A DNA stretch of 64,000 nt from Loripinus fragilis. Taxonomy: Eukaryota > Mollusca > Bivalvia > Lucinida > Lucinidae. This document shows, piece after piece, positions 44,641 through 54,215 of the stretch. The notes under the pieces were generated by a model. That model was not told where the DNA came from. It was given only the letters and a program-made list of their open reading frames with translations, and searched no databases. Position 1 is the first letter of the stretch; each line of letters starts with the position of its first letter. The stretch lies in NCBI GenBank assembly GCA_964019695.1, contig OZ026514.1, forward strand, positions 11,113,251-11,177,250, in the 5' to 3' direction. The translations under genes were made by a program, and so were the position numbers.

Positions 44641-44968
44641 GATGTTCATACACTGCACACTGAGCCTTCGCTGGTCGCTGAACTATGCAATAGTATGGAA
44701 ATTCGCTATTTCGCCTATTTTGAAGCTCAGTCGAGTTTGTGACAAAGCACAGACTGGCCTGAGCCTTCGCTGATCGCTGAAATGAGAGATAATATGGAAA
44801 TTTGCTATTTCTTGAATTTTAGAGCTAAGTCAAATTTACGACAATGCACAGACTCCCCTGAACCTTAGCTGATCGCTGACCAGACTTGTAGACGACATCA
44901 ATAGAATCATCTTGTAGGTTGTCAGCCAAGTACTTTCCTTGGCTATGGGTGAGGATCCTTCGCTGATC
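44640..44968. repeat. ~100-bp tandem repeat (gagccttcgctgatcgctgaa) ending in an SGNH exon remnant
   Basis: Units sharing 'cctgagccttcgctgatcgctgaaatgagaaatantatggaaatttgctatttcttgaattttaaagct.agtcgaattt.tgacaaagcacagact' at 44,650-44,880, continued at 50,915-51,090 beyond the Polinton. 44,887-44,952 is, on the minus strand, a copy of the start of the SGNH exon found at 56,144-56,222. Confidence 0.8.
44887..44952 (-). pseudogene. SGNH exon 1 remnant
   Basis: The minus strand encodes LAHSQGKYLADNLQDDSIDV.., almost the same as exon 1 at 56,130-56,276 (LAHSHGRYLADNLQDD). It is cut off after VVYKSG and embedded in the 100-bp tandem repeat. Confidence 0.7.
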
Positions 44969-44974
44969 ACTGAA

Positions 44975-45470
44975 AGTAGTTAGGACCCCAATATAGAGCC
45001 AATGGCGTCAAGACTTCAGATCCAAGATGGACGCCAACACGACTTCTAATCCAAGATGGACGCCATCACGACTGCCGATCCAAAATGGCCGCCATCACGA
45101 CTTCCGACCCAAGATGGCCACTCCGGACCTCCCTGTGACGTGTTCAGTTACACCTCGGAGGGTGAGTCAACGCTCTAGACCTCGAGAAGGTAGCGTCACG
45201 TCCTAGAGCATGGTGTGCTTCTTCTTAGGGGCTTAGAAAGGTAGGGTTTTTCTTTTGTATAGGGGTCATCTTTTTCAGAATGAGATCTAATCCTTAACCG
45301 TATAAATTTGGGGACCCTTTTCACGTTTCCCAGACGGTTGAGCCTTTGGGCCGCGCCTAATTTTAGACGCTAGGAAGCCAACATTTCTCTTCAGGTTCCA
45401 ATGAAAGTCTTTTAAGATGTCTTTCATGGTTTTGCCAGGGTGTCGATTCACGACGTAGTAGACGCAGTAC
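44975..45470. repeat. Polinton 1 left terminal inverted repeat
   Basis: Matches the inverse of 50,187-50,649. Contains three to four decayed copies of the ccaagatggNcgcca motif array (45,025-45,125), 'ttacacctcggagggtgagtcaacgc', and reaches into the protease 3' coding region. Confidence 0.9.
45287..45470 (-). pseudogene. cysteine protease C-terminal remnant (left inverted repeat copy)
   Basis: Encodes ..YCVYYVVNRHPGKTMKDIL.., KIRRGPKAQPSGKREKGPQ and IYTVKD, then a TAG where the right-hand copy has Trp. It is the inverted duplicate of the last ~60 codons of the protease at 49,887-50,377. It starts exactly where the next minus-strand gene stops (45,471), so the terminal repeat boundary cuts the protease. 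Confidence 0.75.
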
Positions 45471-46028
45471 TTAGTCCGTATTTAAGGCTTCCTCCTTTTC
45501 TTCTATATTATGATCTTGCCACACGTCCATAAGGAAGTCTTTTCTGAGTTTGACGGCCTGTCTGAAAGAGTCCGCCTGTTTCATAGCATGTTGGTTCCCG
45601 AACGTTTTAGTGGATTCCAGTATTCTCTGTTGAACGGGATCCTCTTGTAACTCCTAAAAGTCTATCAGAAATTGGACGTACTCTTGTCTGAGTCTTTTGT
45701 GGAGATAAGGCAAATCATCATTGGCTGTGTGATGAATAGCTTTATCTGAACTATAACCACGCTCTTCATAGTCATTCACTTTAGCTTTAAACTGTTCTAC
45801 GTTCTCTTGTCTGATAGGATTTTGAAATCTCCTATTCCATATGTCGGGTTTTGAGCGTGCGATTCTTAGTTTCCTTCTTTTACCGGGAGGGCTTAAGTCC
45901 CTCGTATAGTCTAGGGACTCCACCCTCCTATTCAATATATCTCGTTTATAGCTCTCATCTTTACCCGGAGGGCTGATAGAGCGTATATAATCTAGGGACG
46001 CTGTTAGCATCTTCATCATCAGACACAT
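45471..46028 (-). pseudogene. conserved Polinton-associated small protein
   Basis: Starts MCLMMKMLTASLDYIR. A duplicated N-terminal motif (SLDYIRSISPPGKDE / SLDYTRDLSPPGKRR) is followed by a helical part: YEERGYSSDKAIHHTANDDL, LHKRLRQEYVQFLIDF. After an in-frame TAG at about 45,654 the same frame continues (ELQEDPVQQRILES..., FRQAVKLRKDF) to a TAA at 45,471. 'GYSxDKAIHxxANDDLPYLxKR' is a recurrent ORF beside the ATPase in bivalve Polintons; its function is unknown. It reads 18 bp after the ATPase stop, suggesting one transcription unit. Confidence 0.55.
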
Positions 46029-46046
46029 TTCCTAATCAGGAGCCTG

Positions 46047-46757
46047 TTAATCGACAAATATATCCGTTTGTAATCTGTCCTGTTCCCATGTACCTGATTT
46101 AAGATCTAGGACGAGGTAATCGTAAGGTCTTGCCGTGGCATCTTCAAATTTCCTCGTAAATGCTGCACTAGTAGAAGGATAAATTCTTCTTGCAAAGGTG
46201 GCCACTTGTCTGTGGATCGGATTATTAAACAAGACCAAATATTGCGTATTTAAAGCGATATCCCTGCAAGCTTTACCTTGAGGAAATACGTTTTGAGTCA
46301 AATACACGATGGATATATTTCTGTGATGACTGCCTTTGGTAAAAAGGTCAGCATTTCTCTGGTCACACTTTGCTTTGGTCATCAGATCATCAAAAATGAT
46401 TATGTTCCTTTATGCGGGATCGATAAACTGAGAGTTATTGAGATAGTCCGGGATACCCCTTATAAATTCTATACACGGAAATTTCTTCTGGAGGTCTTTG
46501 GACAGGGGCTGCCATTGTCCAAAACACCATAAGATTCGTTCCGGTGGCCGTTAAACTAACGCGGAAAGTAACAGTTTTCTAGTTCATTCCCTTTCACCCG
46601 ATCCACTGGGTCCAGTCACCATCATAGAGAATGGATGTTGAAAGGTCAGCAACCTCATAGTTTCGTAGGTGTTGAAAAAATTATGTTTATTTTTCATATG
46701 ACGTTGAAGATTATCCTGCCTATTAAATTCAAAGCCACATAGGGTGCATGAAGTCAT
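46047..46757 (-). pseudogene. Polinton packaging ATPase (FtsK/HerA, A32-like) with N-terminal C2H2 finger
   Basis: The ATG at 46,757 begins MTSCTLCGFEFNRQDNLQRH, a C2H2 finger, then FQHPFSMMVTGPSGSG (Walker A P-loop; the Lys-Thr that should follow is replaced by Glu-Arg). Walker B is NIIIFDDLM. The C terminus (GSHHRNISIVYLTQNVF, DIALNTQYLVLFNNP, RIYPSTSAAF, DYLVLDLKSGTWEQDR) matches the sensor/arginine-finger part of genome-packaging ATPases. Known role of the family: pumping DNA into capsids. The frame is continuous for 237 codons but has three in-frame stops (after the P-loop, about 30 codons later, and just before Walker B), so it is inactive. Confidence 0.85.
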
Positions 46758-47130
46758 TTTGAATACAAGACTAACTGTGACTCTAGCAGGTTTTTTCCTC
46801 GGCTTTGTATTATAGGAGTCTTTGAGACTCTCACCTTTGGTTCATGAGAGTCCCAGTACAAATTGTAAGAGTCCCATGTAAAAGCACAACTCTCCTTAAT
46901 GATATGGGGAATTAATAAACAACTGAAATGAAAAAAAACAATCTAAATTCAAAGCAGTACCTATTTTTCAAGTTTGTTTGTTTTCAAAAGCAATCTATTT
47001 ATAAATCTTCTCATTTTTTGAGAGTCCTTTAGGACCCTCAGGATTATTATTAGAGAGTCCCACACAGCATTTTGGGAGTCTGAGACTCTCAATCTTGAGT
47101 CTGGGAAAACCCTGGACTCTAGGCATTCTT
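46758..47130. other. palindromic insertion with 'agagtcccag' motifs
   Basis: 46,818-47,100 has inverted 'gagactctcacctttggttcatgagagtccca' / 'tttgggagtctgagactctcaatc', with several 'gagagtcc' repeats. Probably a small MITE or fold-back. Confidence 0.4.
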
Positions 47131-47612
47131 ACGTACTTCTCCTCCTCCTCCCTACTCCTCCTCCCCCCTCCTCCTCCCCCTCCTCCTCCCCTCTACTCCT
47201 CCTCCACCACCTCCTCCTCTCTCCTCCATCATACTACACCTCCTCCTACTCCTCATCCTCCTACTCCTCATCCTCCTACTCCACCTCCTCCACCTCCCCC
47301 CTCCTCCTCCCTCCTCCTCCTCCTCCTCATCATACTACACCTCCTCCTACACCTCCTCCCCCTCCTAAACCTCCTCCTCTGCCTCCTCCACCTCATCCTC
47401 CTCTCTACTCCTCCTCCATCTCCTCCTCCTGCTTCTCCCTTCTCCTCCACCTCCCTCCTCCTCCTCCTACACCGTCTCCTCCTCCACCTCCTCCTCCTCC
47501 CTACTACTCCTTGACCACCTCCTCCATCCTCCTCCTCTTCCTCTCTCCTCCTCCTCTTCCCTCTCCTCCACCACCTCCACCATCACAACCACATATCCAC
47601 CACCACAACATA

Positions 47613-47687
<75 letters not shown>

Positions 47688-47870
47688 ACCACCACCACCA
47701 CCACCACCACCTAAGACACCACCTAAGACACCACCACACACCACCACCACATGGTGGCCTATTGTTTCTTGACTGTACCCTCACTGTATCCTCACTGTAC
47801 CTTGACGGTACCCTCACTGTACCCCCACTGTATCCTCCCTGTACCCTCACTGTATCCTCCTCTAAGATTC
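47130..47870. repeat. (CTC)n, (CA)n, (CAC)n and CTGTACCCTCA minisatellite
   Basis: CTC/CTT-rich 47,135-47,580; (CA)n about 47,612-47,686; CAC-rich 47,687-47,750; then 'catggtggcctattgtttcttgactgtaccctcactgtatcc' and several ~11-bp ctgtaccctca units. The same order (CAC, catggtgg.c.attgtttcctgactgta, then CTGTACCC units) occurs in Polinton 2 at 58,380-58,880. ORFs here are artefacts. Confidence 0.95.
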
Positions 47871-48640
47871 TCGTTGGGAACGTATTTGATCTTGAATTGT
47901 AGCATGGAGATAGTACGTTTGGAGAAGTCTAGTTATCATCTATGATGATGAAGGAGTGTTCTTACTTTTTGATGAAAAGATACTCTTTCCGAAAATAGTA
48001 TCCGTAACACTATGGCATGCGATATGGTTCACAGTGGTCACTTAGCATGCTATGGTTGGTCTGGTCTGGAATCAAAAAGACTATCGAAGCGTATTTGATG
48101 ATGATTTACTCTTCTGACCAAACATATCTCTTGCTAAAAATAACTGACCAATCAAAATGGGAGATTTCCTCACTCGTCTTATAATTTCATTGGTGACCTA
48201 AAAAGCAGCCTCGATCTCTGTATGGAAGAAAGTACATGTCACGAAATCATAATTGATCTATCAAAATATTTAGTTGTATGAAATGTTTATTTTTTGTACT
48301 GTTTCATCTGTTCTATGATTTTCACGTTGAGGCTGAAAGAATGATAGCTAATGGTAGAATGATATGGCGCGAAAGATCTTCTGTAGGGATATTTATAGAT
48401 CCGGTAGTAAGTACTATTATTTTCTACTGATAGGGCCTGGGACGGTCTGGTCTGTCCTTGAATGATGAAGTCAATGGGTTACATGCATGATATTTTAGGG
48501 GTTTTAATCTCTTTTAGTCTCCCTCCACATTTTAAATATCCGTGAAGAATGCGTTGTTGACGTTAAACCAATTCATTTTTGTTAGTGTTTCGAGTCCAAA
48601 TGAGGGTTTAACACAATAACTCAGTTCCTAAATAGGCATG
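47871..48640. other. Polinton 1 interior without a recognised gene
   Basis: Includes an isolated 'ctgaccaatcaaaatggg' (48,147) resembling the CCAAT blocks upstream of the PC4-like gene. No supported ORF. Confidence 0.35.
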
Positions 48641-48664
48641 TTTCTGAAATAGAATGGCGTCTTG

Positions 48665-48764
48665 TGACTAAACAAACCAATCAAAAGACAGAAAAATTAG
48701 ATGACCAATCGGATTGCAATACTAACAATAATTGACCAATCAGAAGAGACCTCGCTATATAAGG
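48665..48764 (+). promoter_or_regulatory. CCAAT array and TATA box upstream of the PC4-like gene
   Basis: Three CCAAT boxes (aaccaatcaaaag at ~48,669, gaccaatcgg at ~48,703, gaccaatcagaagagacc at 48,734), then TATATAAGG at 48,756-48,764, 51 bp before the ATG. The block gaccaatcagaagagacc differs by one base from the block upstream of the polymerase in Polinton 2. Confidence 0.7.
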
Positions 48765-48814
48765 CGCATAGCACTCGATTGAGTGATAATTGTTCTGACA
48801 GTCGAACAGTAAAC

Positions 48815-49302
48815 ATGTCTAGATGCAGATTCACTCTCGAAAATGATCGCTATATCGAGGTCACAGAATGGAAAGGTGAACTGTGTGTTGATCTGAGAGA
48901 ATGGAAAGATGACAAACCGACAAAAAAAAGAGTATCAGCTTAACTTTGATGCGATGGAAGAATTGGGTGGATTACTTAGAATACGCTGAACAAGCGAGGA
49001 CAGAGAAACAAAACTATAAGAGTCATCTCAGAGGGAAAGTTTTTGTACTGTCACCAAGGGCAGGGAATGTATGGATATAAGGCAGTATTGGAAGACACAG
49101 GAAGAAGTGGTACATACGAAAAAGGGTTTATGTTTGAGACCCCTAGAATACAGTGCTGTCAAAAAAATTGTACTGGAAATTGGAGAGGCCTTACCCGAAC
49201 TAGACAGGATCATACCATGTTACATGCAAATCCATCACACGAATCAGTTAGGGGCACTACAGTGTTCGGAGTGTAACCCGAATGACTATGAAAACTGGTA
49301 AC
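48815..49302 (+). pseudogene. protein with two PC4-like (transcriptional coactivator p15) domains
   Basis: Starts MSRCRFTLENDRYIEVTEWK. Domain 1: VTEWKGELCVDLREWKDDKP, then, after a frame change at an A7 run (about 48,930), ISLTLMRWKNWVDYLEYA. After a second frame change (about 49,050), domain 2: VTKGRECMDIRQYWKTQEEV, KKGLCLRPLEYSAVKKIVLE. Both follow the PC4 pattern of beta strands, 'xVDIRxYW', 'KGISL' and an amphipathic helix, which binds single-stranded DNA. The C terminus has ALQCSECNPNDYENW. In a virus-like element it could act in late transcription or bind replicating DNA; that is inference. Two frameshifts make it a pseudogene. The core promoter lies directly upstream. Confidence 0.7.
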
Positions 49303-49337
49303 TAAGAATAGGGTTTAAGTATCGAGTAGGCGTAAAT

Positions 49338-49505
49338 ATGTTTGCCTTTACTTTTATGTCTATAGCTTTGCTAGATGAACTCTTGTTTTGGATAAGATGT
49401 TCACAGTTACTGCGCAAAGCCAGAGAAGCTGCTGAGCGATTTATCGTGGTACTTGAGGAGCTAAATTATACGGATAGTCAAAAAGAATCTCAACAGTTCG
49501 TATGA
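49338..49505 (+). CDS. small ORF, 55 residues, hydrophobic N terminus
   Basis: MFAFTFMSIALLDELLFWIR begins with a hydrophobic segment long enough for a membrane helix, followed by a charged helix (LRKAREAAERFIVVLEELNY). Lies 35 bp after the PC4-like gene on the same strand. No family recognised. Confidence 0.35.
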   Translation: MFAFTFMSIALLDELLFWIRCSQLLRKAREAAERFIVVLEELNYTDSQKESQQFV

Positions 49506-49546
49506 ATAGAGTGTAATAATAACTCAAGCGGGAAGGAGGAAAATCG

Positions 49547-49727
49547 ATGGAAAGATATAGGCACTTGATTCGTTTACGATTACCAACAGCAGAAGTGGAT
49601 TACGTACGTCTTGGACCTGGAATCTGGGTACCAGCACTTGCTGGATGTTATAAATGGCTATGCTGAACGTGACAGCCAGGGTCCTTATATCTTTGGTAGT
49701 GGACGGAAAAACAGAGAGTTGAAATAA
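49547..49727 (+). pseudogene. small ORF with a frameshift, function unknown
   Basis: Starts MERYRHLIRLRLPTA. After a frame change at about 49,600 the sequence KWITYVLDLESGYQHLLDV...GPYIFGSGRKNRELK runs to a TAA just before the next ATG. I do not recognise it. The tight spacing to the next ORF suggests a genuine former gene. Confidence 0.35.
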
Positions 49728-49883
49728 ATGCGACAAAAGGAAAAACCCATAGTTAACCTGGTCACCCCGGTAGCCCAAGCTTTAGAAATGGCAAAATCGG
49801 ATCTTAAGCGAAAACGAGAGGATAGTATAAAGGGCAGAGAGGGTAAGACAGGGACTATGAATTGGAATTCATTTAGATACTAA
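49728..49883 (+). CDS. 51-residue basic protein upstream of the protease
   Basis: MRQKEKPIVNLVTPVAQALE, then a basic KRKREDSIKGREGK stretch, ending MNWNSFRY. Its ATG is 1 bp after the preceding stop and its stop 3 bp before the protease ATG. A related C terminus (TATWDWNLLRY) is found in Polinton 2 at about 58,190-58,225 (-), again just before a protease-like start. Conservation in both elements supports a real gene. It could be a small basic core-like protein or the tail of a capsid precursor; not established. Confidence 0.5.
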   Translation: MRQKEKPIVNLVTPVAQALEMAKSDLKRKREDSIKGREGKTGTMNWNSFRY

Positions 49884-49886
49884 AGG

Positions 49887-50377
49887 ATGAACAGCAAACA
49901 ATTGAGAGATATGTTACTATGTTATCCAGTGTCCATATGCACCGCGGATCACCTTAAAGTACAGAGAGGAAGAGTCGTATATTTCCAATACGGACACCAG
50001 TCAAGTTCCTGGCGAACACTGGGTGACATTTTATTTCCCTAAGGGCGGCCCTTACGAATTTTTTTGACTCATTGGGACAGATGCCGGAAGACTACGCCGT
50101 TGGATTTGAGAAGATCCTAAACAAGAAATACCTCAAAAACGCGGGGCAACTACAACAATCTATTTCAAACGTGTGTGGACTCTACTGCATCTACTACGTA
50201 GTGAATCGACACACTAGCAAATCCATGACAAACATATTAAAAGACTTAAATCAGAACCTGAAGAGAAATGATCGCTTCCGAGTGTCTAAAATCAGGTGCG
50301 GCCCAAAGGCTCAACTGTCTTGGAAACGTGAAAAGGGTCCCCGAATTTATACAGTTAAGGATTGGATCTCATTCTGA
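49887..50377 (+). pseudogene. Polinton adenain-like cysteine protease
   Basis: Starts MNSKQLRDMLLCYPVSICT. In a second frame from about 49,975 it carries GEHWVTFYFPKGGPYEFF, with the catalytic His. In a third frame from about 50,060 it carries DSLGQMPEDY, QQSISNVCGLYCIYYVVNR (Gln and the catalytic Cys) and a basic tail ending IYTVKDWISF. This is the C48/adenain-type order His, Asp/Glu, Gln, Cys. The family matures capsid proteins in related viruses. Two frameshifts inactivate it. The 3' third lies inside the terminal repeat and so is duplicated at 45,287-45,470. Confidence 0.8.
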
Positions 50378-50649
50378 AAAGGATGACCCCTATACAAAAG
50401 AAGAACCCTACCTTTCTAAGCCCCTAAGAAGAAGGGCACCGTGCTTTAGGACGTGACGCTACCTTCTCGTGGTCTAGAGCTTTGACTCACCCTCCGAGGT
50501 GTAACCGAACGCGTCACAGGGAGGTCCCGGGGGAGCCATCTTGGGTCGGCAGTCGTGATGGCGGACATCTTGGATCGGAAGTCGTGATGGTGGACATCTT
50601 GGATCGGAAGTCGTGACGTCATTGGCTCTTTAGTGGGGTCCTTACTACT
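50187..50649. repeat. Polinton 1 right terminal inverted repeat
   Basis: Inverse of 44,975-45,470. Contains three to four units of the gtcgtgatggNggacatcttggatcggaa array (50,540-50,620). Confidence 0.9.
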
Positions 50650-50665
50650 ACTGAAATGAGAAATA

Positions 50666-50908
50666 ATATGAGCCGTGGCATGAGATTTCCAACAATCAGG
50701 CATTTTGACTTGTGTAGATTCAGACAAGCCTCTGCAGCCCCCTTTTAAGCTTAGAAACTCCAAATGGTGTTCAGTCAGTAGCTTAACAATCATAATATTC
50801 AAGCTATTAGCAAAGGCTCTGATCAGACTGCGCGTATGGGCAGGCTGATCTGAGGCTTTGCTTGTCGCACATACCACATTGTTGGAAATCTCATGTACTG
50901 GCTCATAT
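50666..50908. mobile_element. MITE, ATATGAGCCGTGGCATGAG ends (copy 2)
   Basis: Same family as 35,178-35,424: inverted ends atatgagcc...ttccaacaat / attgttggaa...ggctcatat and the shared interior 'gcaaaggctctgatcagactgcgcgtatg'. It has split a unit of the ~100-bp tandem repeat (the phrase aataat|atgg is interrupted). Confidence 0.85.
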
Positions 50909-51091
50909 GGTAATTTGCTATTTCTCGAATTTTAAAGCTCAGTCGAGTTTGTGACAAAGCACAGACTCTCCTGAGCCTTCGCTGATCGCTGAAACGAGAA
51001 ATAGTATGGAAATTTGCTATTTCTTGAATTTTAAAGCTAAGTCGAATGTACGACAATGCACAGACTAACCTGATCCTTCGCTGATCGCTGA

Positions 51092-51933
51092 CCAGACTCG
51101 TAGACGACATCAATAGAATCATCCTGTAGGTTGTCAGCCAAGTACTTTCCTTGGCTATGGGTGAGTATCAAACAATCGGATATTGTTTTAAGAGGTGCGT
51201 CTGGTGTAGTATCGAAAGCTCAAGTGGTGAGATGCTAGAGTATCAGGGTTTTTATACCCAGCATGTTTTTTTTGAATAAGTGAAATATGCCAACGTGAAC
51301 TGTTCGCATATTATTTTGCATGTTAATTTTGCAGCCAAAGATAACTTGATTGTCCATTGTTTCTATAATGCATCATAGTAATGTGAGCTCCTATCATAAT
51401 TAGATCTCGTTAGCCAATTAATTAATCATATACAATTATGGGCGTGATTAGTTAATTCCCTAACACACTCGTTAAAGGTGGGTTATCAAGTCATTAAGTG
51501 ATTAATACAAACTCAACCGCTATAACGTATAGCTTTATTATCTGAATTTTAGGCCAATTAAAATATATATATATTTATTATTTTCATACTCTTTTCAAGC
51601 ATTAAAGATGACAGAACAAAATATTTTGACATCTTAAAAGTTTTTTTGTAGGCATAAAATTGAAATCCCCTTGACATCGTCAATGTCGCGATAGAAATAT
51701 AAATGGCGATTTTGGTCCTGGGTTTGTCCCGGGATTAATTTCTCTTAGAATATTAGATCAATTCAATTTTTTTTATTTATTTTTATACCCTTTTGGATCT
51801 TATTAAACAATAATATGAAAAAAATGGTATTTAAAATGTTTCTGAAGTCAAATTTTGGAATATACTGGCCATCGTCAATACCGCGAAAACTGGTCCCGGG
51901 TCTAAAAGGCATGACATGGTCCGGTATTAGTGC
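51092..51933. repeat. long inverted-repeat arm a
   Basis: ~840 bp, highly similar to the inverse of 55,376-56,222. It begins with an SGNH exon 1 copy (minus strand, 51,092-51,168), followed by 'agctcctatcataattagatctcgttag', 'gggcgtgattagttaattccctaacacactcgttaaagg', 'atcgtcaatgtcgcgatagaaatataaatggcgattttggtcc' and 'atggtccggtattagtgc'. Confidence 0.9.
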
Positions 51934-52318
51934 AAGCTCCTATCATAATTAGACCTCGTTAGCTAATTAATTAATCATATACAATTATGGGCGTGATTAG
52001 TAAATTCCCTAACACACTCCTTAAAGGTGGTCTATCAAGTCATTAAGTGCTTAATACAAACTCAACCGCTATAACGTATGGCTTTATTTTCTGAATTTTA
52101 GGCCAATTAAAAATTATATATATTTTATTTTCATACTCTTTGCGAGCTGTATAGATGACAAAACGAAATATATTGACATCTAAAAAGTTTTTGTAGGCGA
52201 AAATTGAAATTCCCTTGACATCCTCAATGCCGCGATAGAAATATAAATGGCAATTTTGGTCCCAGGTCGGTCTCGGGATTAATTTCTCTTAGAATATTAG
52301 ATCAATTCAACTATTTTT
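51934..52318. repeat. second arm copy (b), direct, interrupted
   Basis: A direct repeat of part of arm a starting at 'agctcctatcataattag'. It breaks at 'gatcaattcaactattttt' where the 52,319-53,948 insertion begins, and the missing distal part is found at about 53,955-54,215. Confidence 0.85.
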
Positions 52319-53948
52319 GTCCCCCCATCTTTCGAAGAAAAGCAGAGGGACTTAGTGTTTGCCTCTCCGTCTTTCCATCCTTTCGTCCCTCAGTCCGTCC
52401 CCCTATAGAAGTAGGTACCTTGTGGGCGCAACTCCTCCTACAGTTTTGTGCTGATTCTTTCGAAATTTCACTGGTGTTTTGGTCATGGTCTGAAGATATG
52501 CATGTGGTTTGGATTTAATCTTCAGATTTTTTTGTCACTTTCTTCGCAAGTTGAACTTAGCCATTTTTCGGGCCTTATCTATAACAATGTGAATGGACAG
52601 GGGGTACCTTGTGGGCGCAATCTCCTACAGTTTTATGCCAATTCTTTCGAAACTTCACTGGTGTTTTGATCATGGTCTGATGATATGCATGTGGTTTGGA
52701 TATAATCTTCAGATTATTTTTTGTCACTTTTATTTGCATATTGAACTGAGACATTTTTCAGGCCTTATCTATAACAATGTGAATGGACAGGGGCTACCTT
52801 GTGGGCGCAAGCCTCCTACAGTTTTATGCCAATTCTTTTGAAACTTCACTGTTGTTTTGATCATCGTCTGAAGATATGCATGTGGTTTGGATATAATCTT
52901 CAGATTATTTTTTGTTACTTTTTTCGCAAGTTGAACTTAGCCATTTTCCGGGCCTTATCTATAAAAATATGAAAGGACAAGGCTACCTTGAGAGCGCAAC
53001 TCCTCTTACAATTTTATACTGATTCTTTGAAACTTCTCTAGTGTTTTGGTCATGGTCTGAAGATATGCATGTGGTTTGGATATAATTCTCAGATTATTTT
53101 TGTCATTTTTTTATGCAAGTTGAACTTAGCCATTTTCGGGCCTTATCCATAACAATGTTAATGGACAGGGGGTACCTTGTGGGCGCAACTCCTACTACAG
53201 TTTTATACCGATTCTTTTGAAACTTCACTGGTGTTTTGGTCATGGTATTAAAATATGCATGTGGTTTGGATATAATCCTCAGATTATTTTTGTCACTTTT
53301 TTCGCAAGTTTAACTTAGCCATTTTTCAGGCCTTATCTATAGCAATGTGAATGGACAGGGAGTACCTTGTGGGCGCAACTCACCCTACAGTTTAATGCCG
53401 ATTCTTTCGAAACTTCACTGGTGTTTTGTTCATGGTCTGAAGATATGCATGTGGTTCTGATATAATCTTCAGATCATTTTTTCGCAAGTTGAACTTAGCC
53501 ATTTTCCGGGCCTTATCTATAACAATGTGAATGGACAGGGGGTACCTTGTGGGCGCAACTCCTCCCACGGTTTTATACCGATGCTTTTGAAACTTTACTG
53601 ATGTTTTGGCTATGGTCTGAAGATATGCATGTGGTTAAGATATTATTCTCAGATAAATTGTATCATATAAAGCCTGGGCTTAACGTTTATCACTTTTCCA
53701 GCATTTTTCGCCTTTAGTGCTATCAATATCTTACCAGTGTCTATATATATGTAGTAATTTTGAGTGCAAATGCTCCTACAGTTTTATACAATTCTTTATG
53801 AAACATCTGTATGTGCTTATGTCATGGCCTGAAGATATGGATGTGCTTCGGATAAAATTCTAAAGTTTTATTTCTGTTTTCTGTTCTGCGAACTTAAGTT
53901 GTTCCATGATAGTTCATATCGACAAAAAGTGGCGGGGGACATAAATTC
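52319..53948. mobile_element. insertion made of ~188-bp tandem units, GTCCCCC...GGGGGAC ends
   Basis: Starts gtccccccatctttcgaag and ends agtggcgggggac, a short inverted end. Inside are about seven units sharing 'aatggacagggggtaccttgtgggcgcaactcctcctacagttttat', 'gaaacttcactggtgttttggtcatggtctgaagatatgcatgtggtttggatataatcttcagatta' and 'cgcaagttgaacttagccatttttcgggccttatctataacaatgtg'. It splits an inverted-repeat arm. ORFs here have no support. Confidence 0.75.
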
Positions 53949-53954
53949 TCTAAA

Positions 53955-54215
53955 TTTGCTTGTTTTTTTATTCTTGTACGCTTTGGGATCTTATTAAACA
54001 ATAATATGAAAAAATGGGATTTAAAATGTTTCTGTAGTCAAATTTTGGAATATACTGGACATCGTCAATACCGCAAAAACTGGTCCTGGGTCTAAAATGC
54101 ATGACAGGGTCTGGTATTAGTGCTAGCAATTAAAAAAATCAAAAGTCATATATAATCTTTATATGCATTTTTAAGAAGACCCTATAATGGACATGTGATC
54201 CCGATTTCAGCTTGA
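53955..54215. repeat. distal part of arm copy b (c)
   Basis: 'gggatcttattaaacaataatatgaaaaaatgg', 'tttggaatatactggacatcgtcaataccgcaaaaactggtcc', 'gggtctggtattagtgctagcaatt' and 'aagaagaccctataatggacatgtg'. It is the inverse of about 55,295-55,545. Confidence 0.85.

Larger units (their letters stand above)
44975..50649. mobile_element. Polinton/Maverick element 1 (complete, decayed, 5.7 kb)
   Basis: The ends AGTAGTTAGGACC... and ...GGTCCTTACTACT are inverse, starting AG and ending CT as in Polintons. They are flanked by identical 6-bp ACTGAA (44,969-44,974; 50,650-50,655), the Polinton duplication length. Terminal inverted repeats are about 460-495 bp. Contents: minus strand, zinc-finger-tagged packaging ATPase, conserved small protein and protease remnant; plus strand, PC4-like protein, small ORFs and cysteine protease. 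No polymerase, integrase or major capsid gene is present. At 5.7 kb against the usual 15-20 kb, this is a deletion derivative. All larger frames have stops or frameshifts. Confidence 0.85.

Noticed and set aside
47130..47870. Long ORFs in CTC/CA/CAC tracts
   Set aside because: Simple-sequence artefacts open in several frames on both strands.
52448..52841. ORFs such as FHWCFGHGLKICMWFG repeated in tandem
   Set aside because: They follow the 188-bp tandem repeat, and frames change between units.
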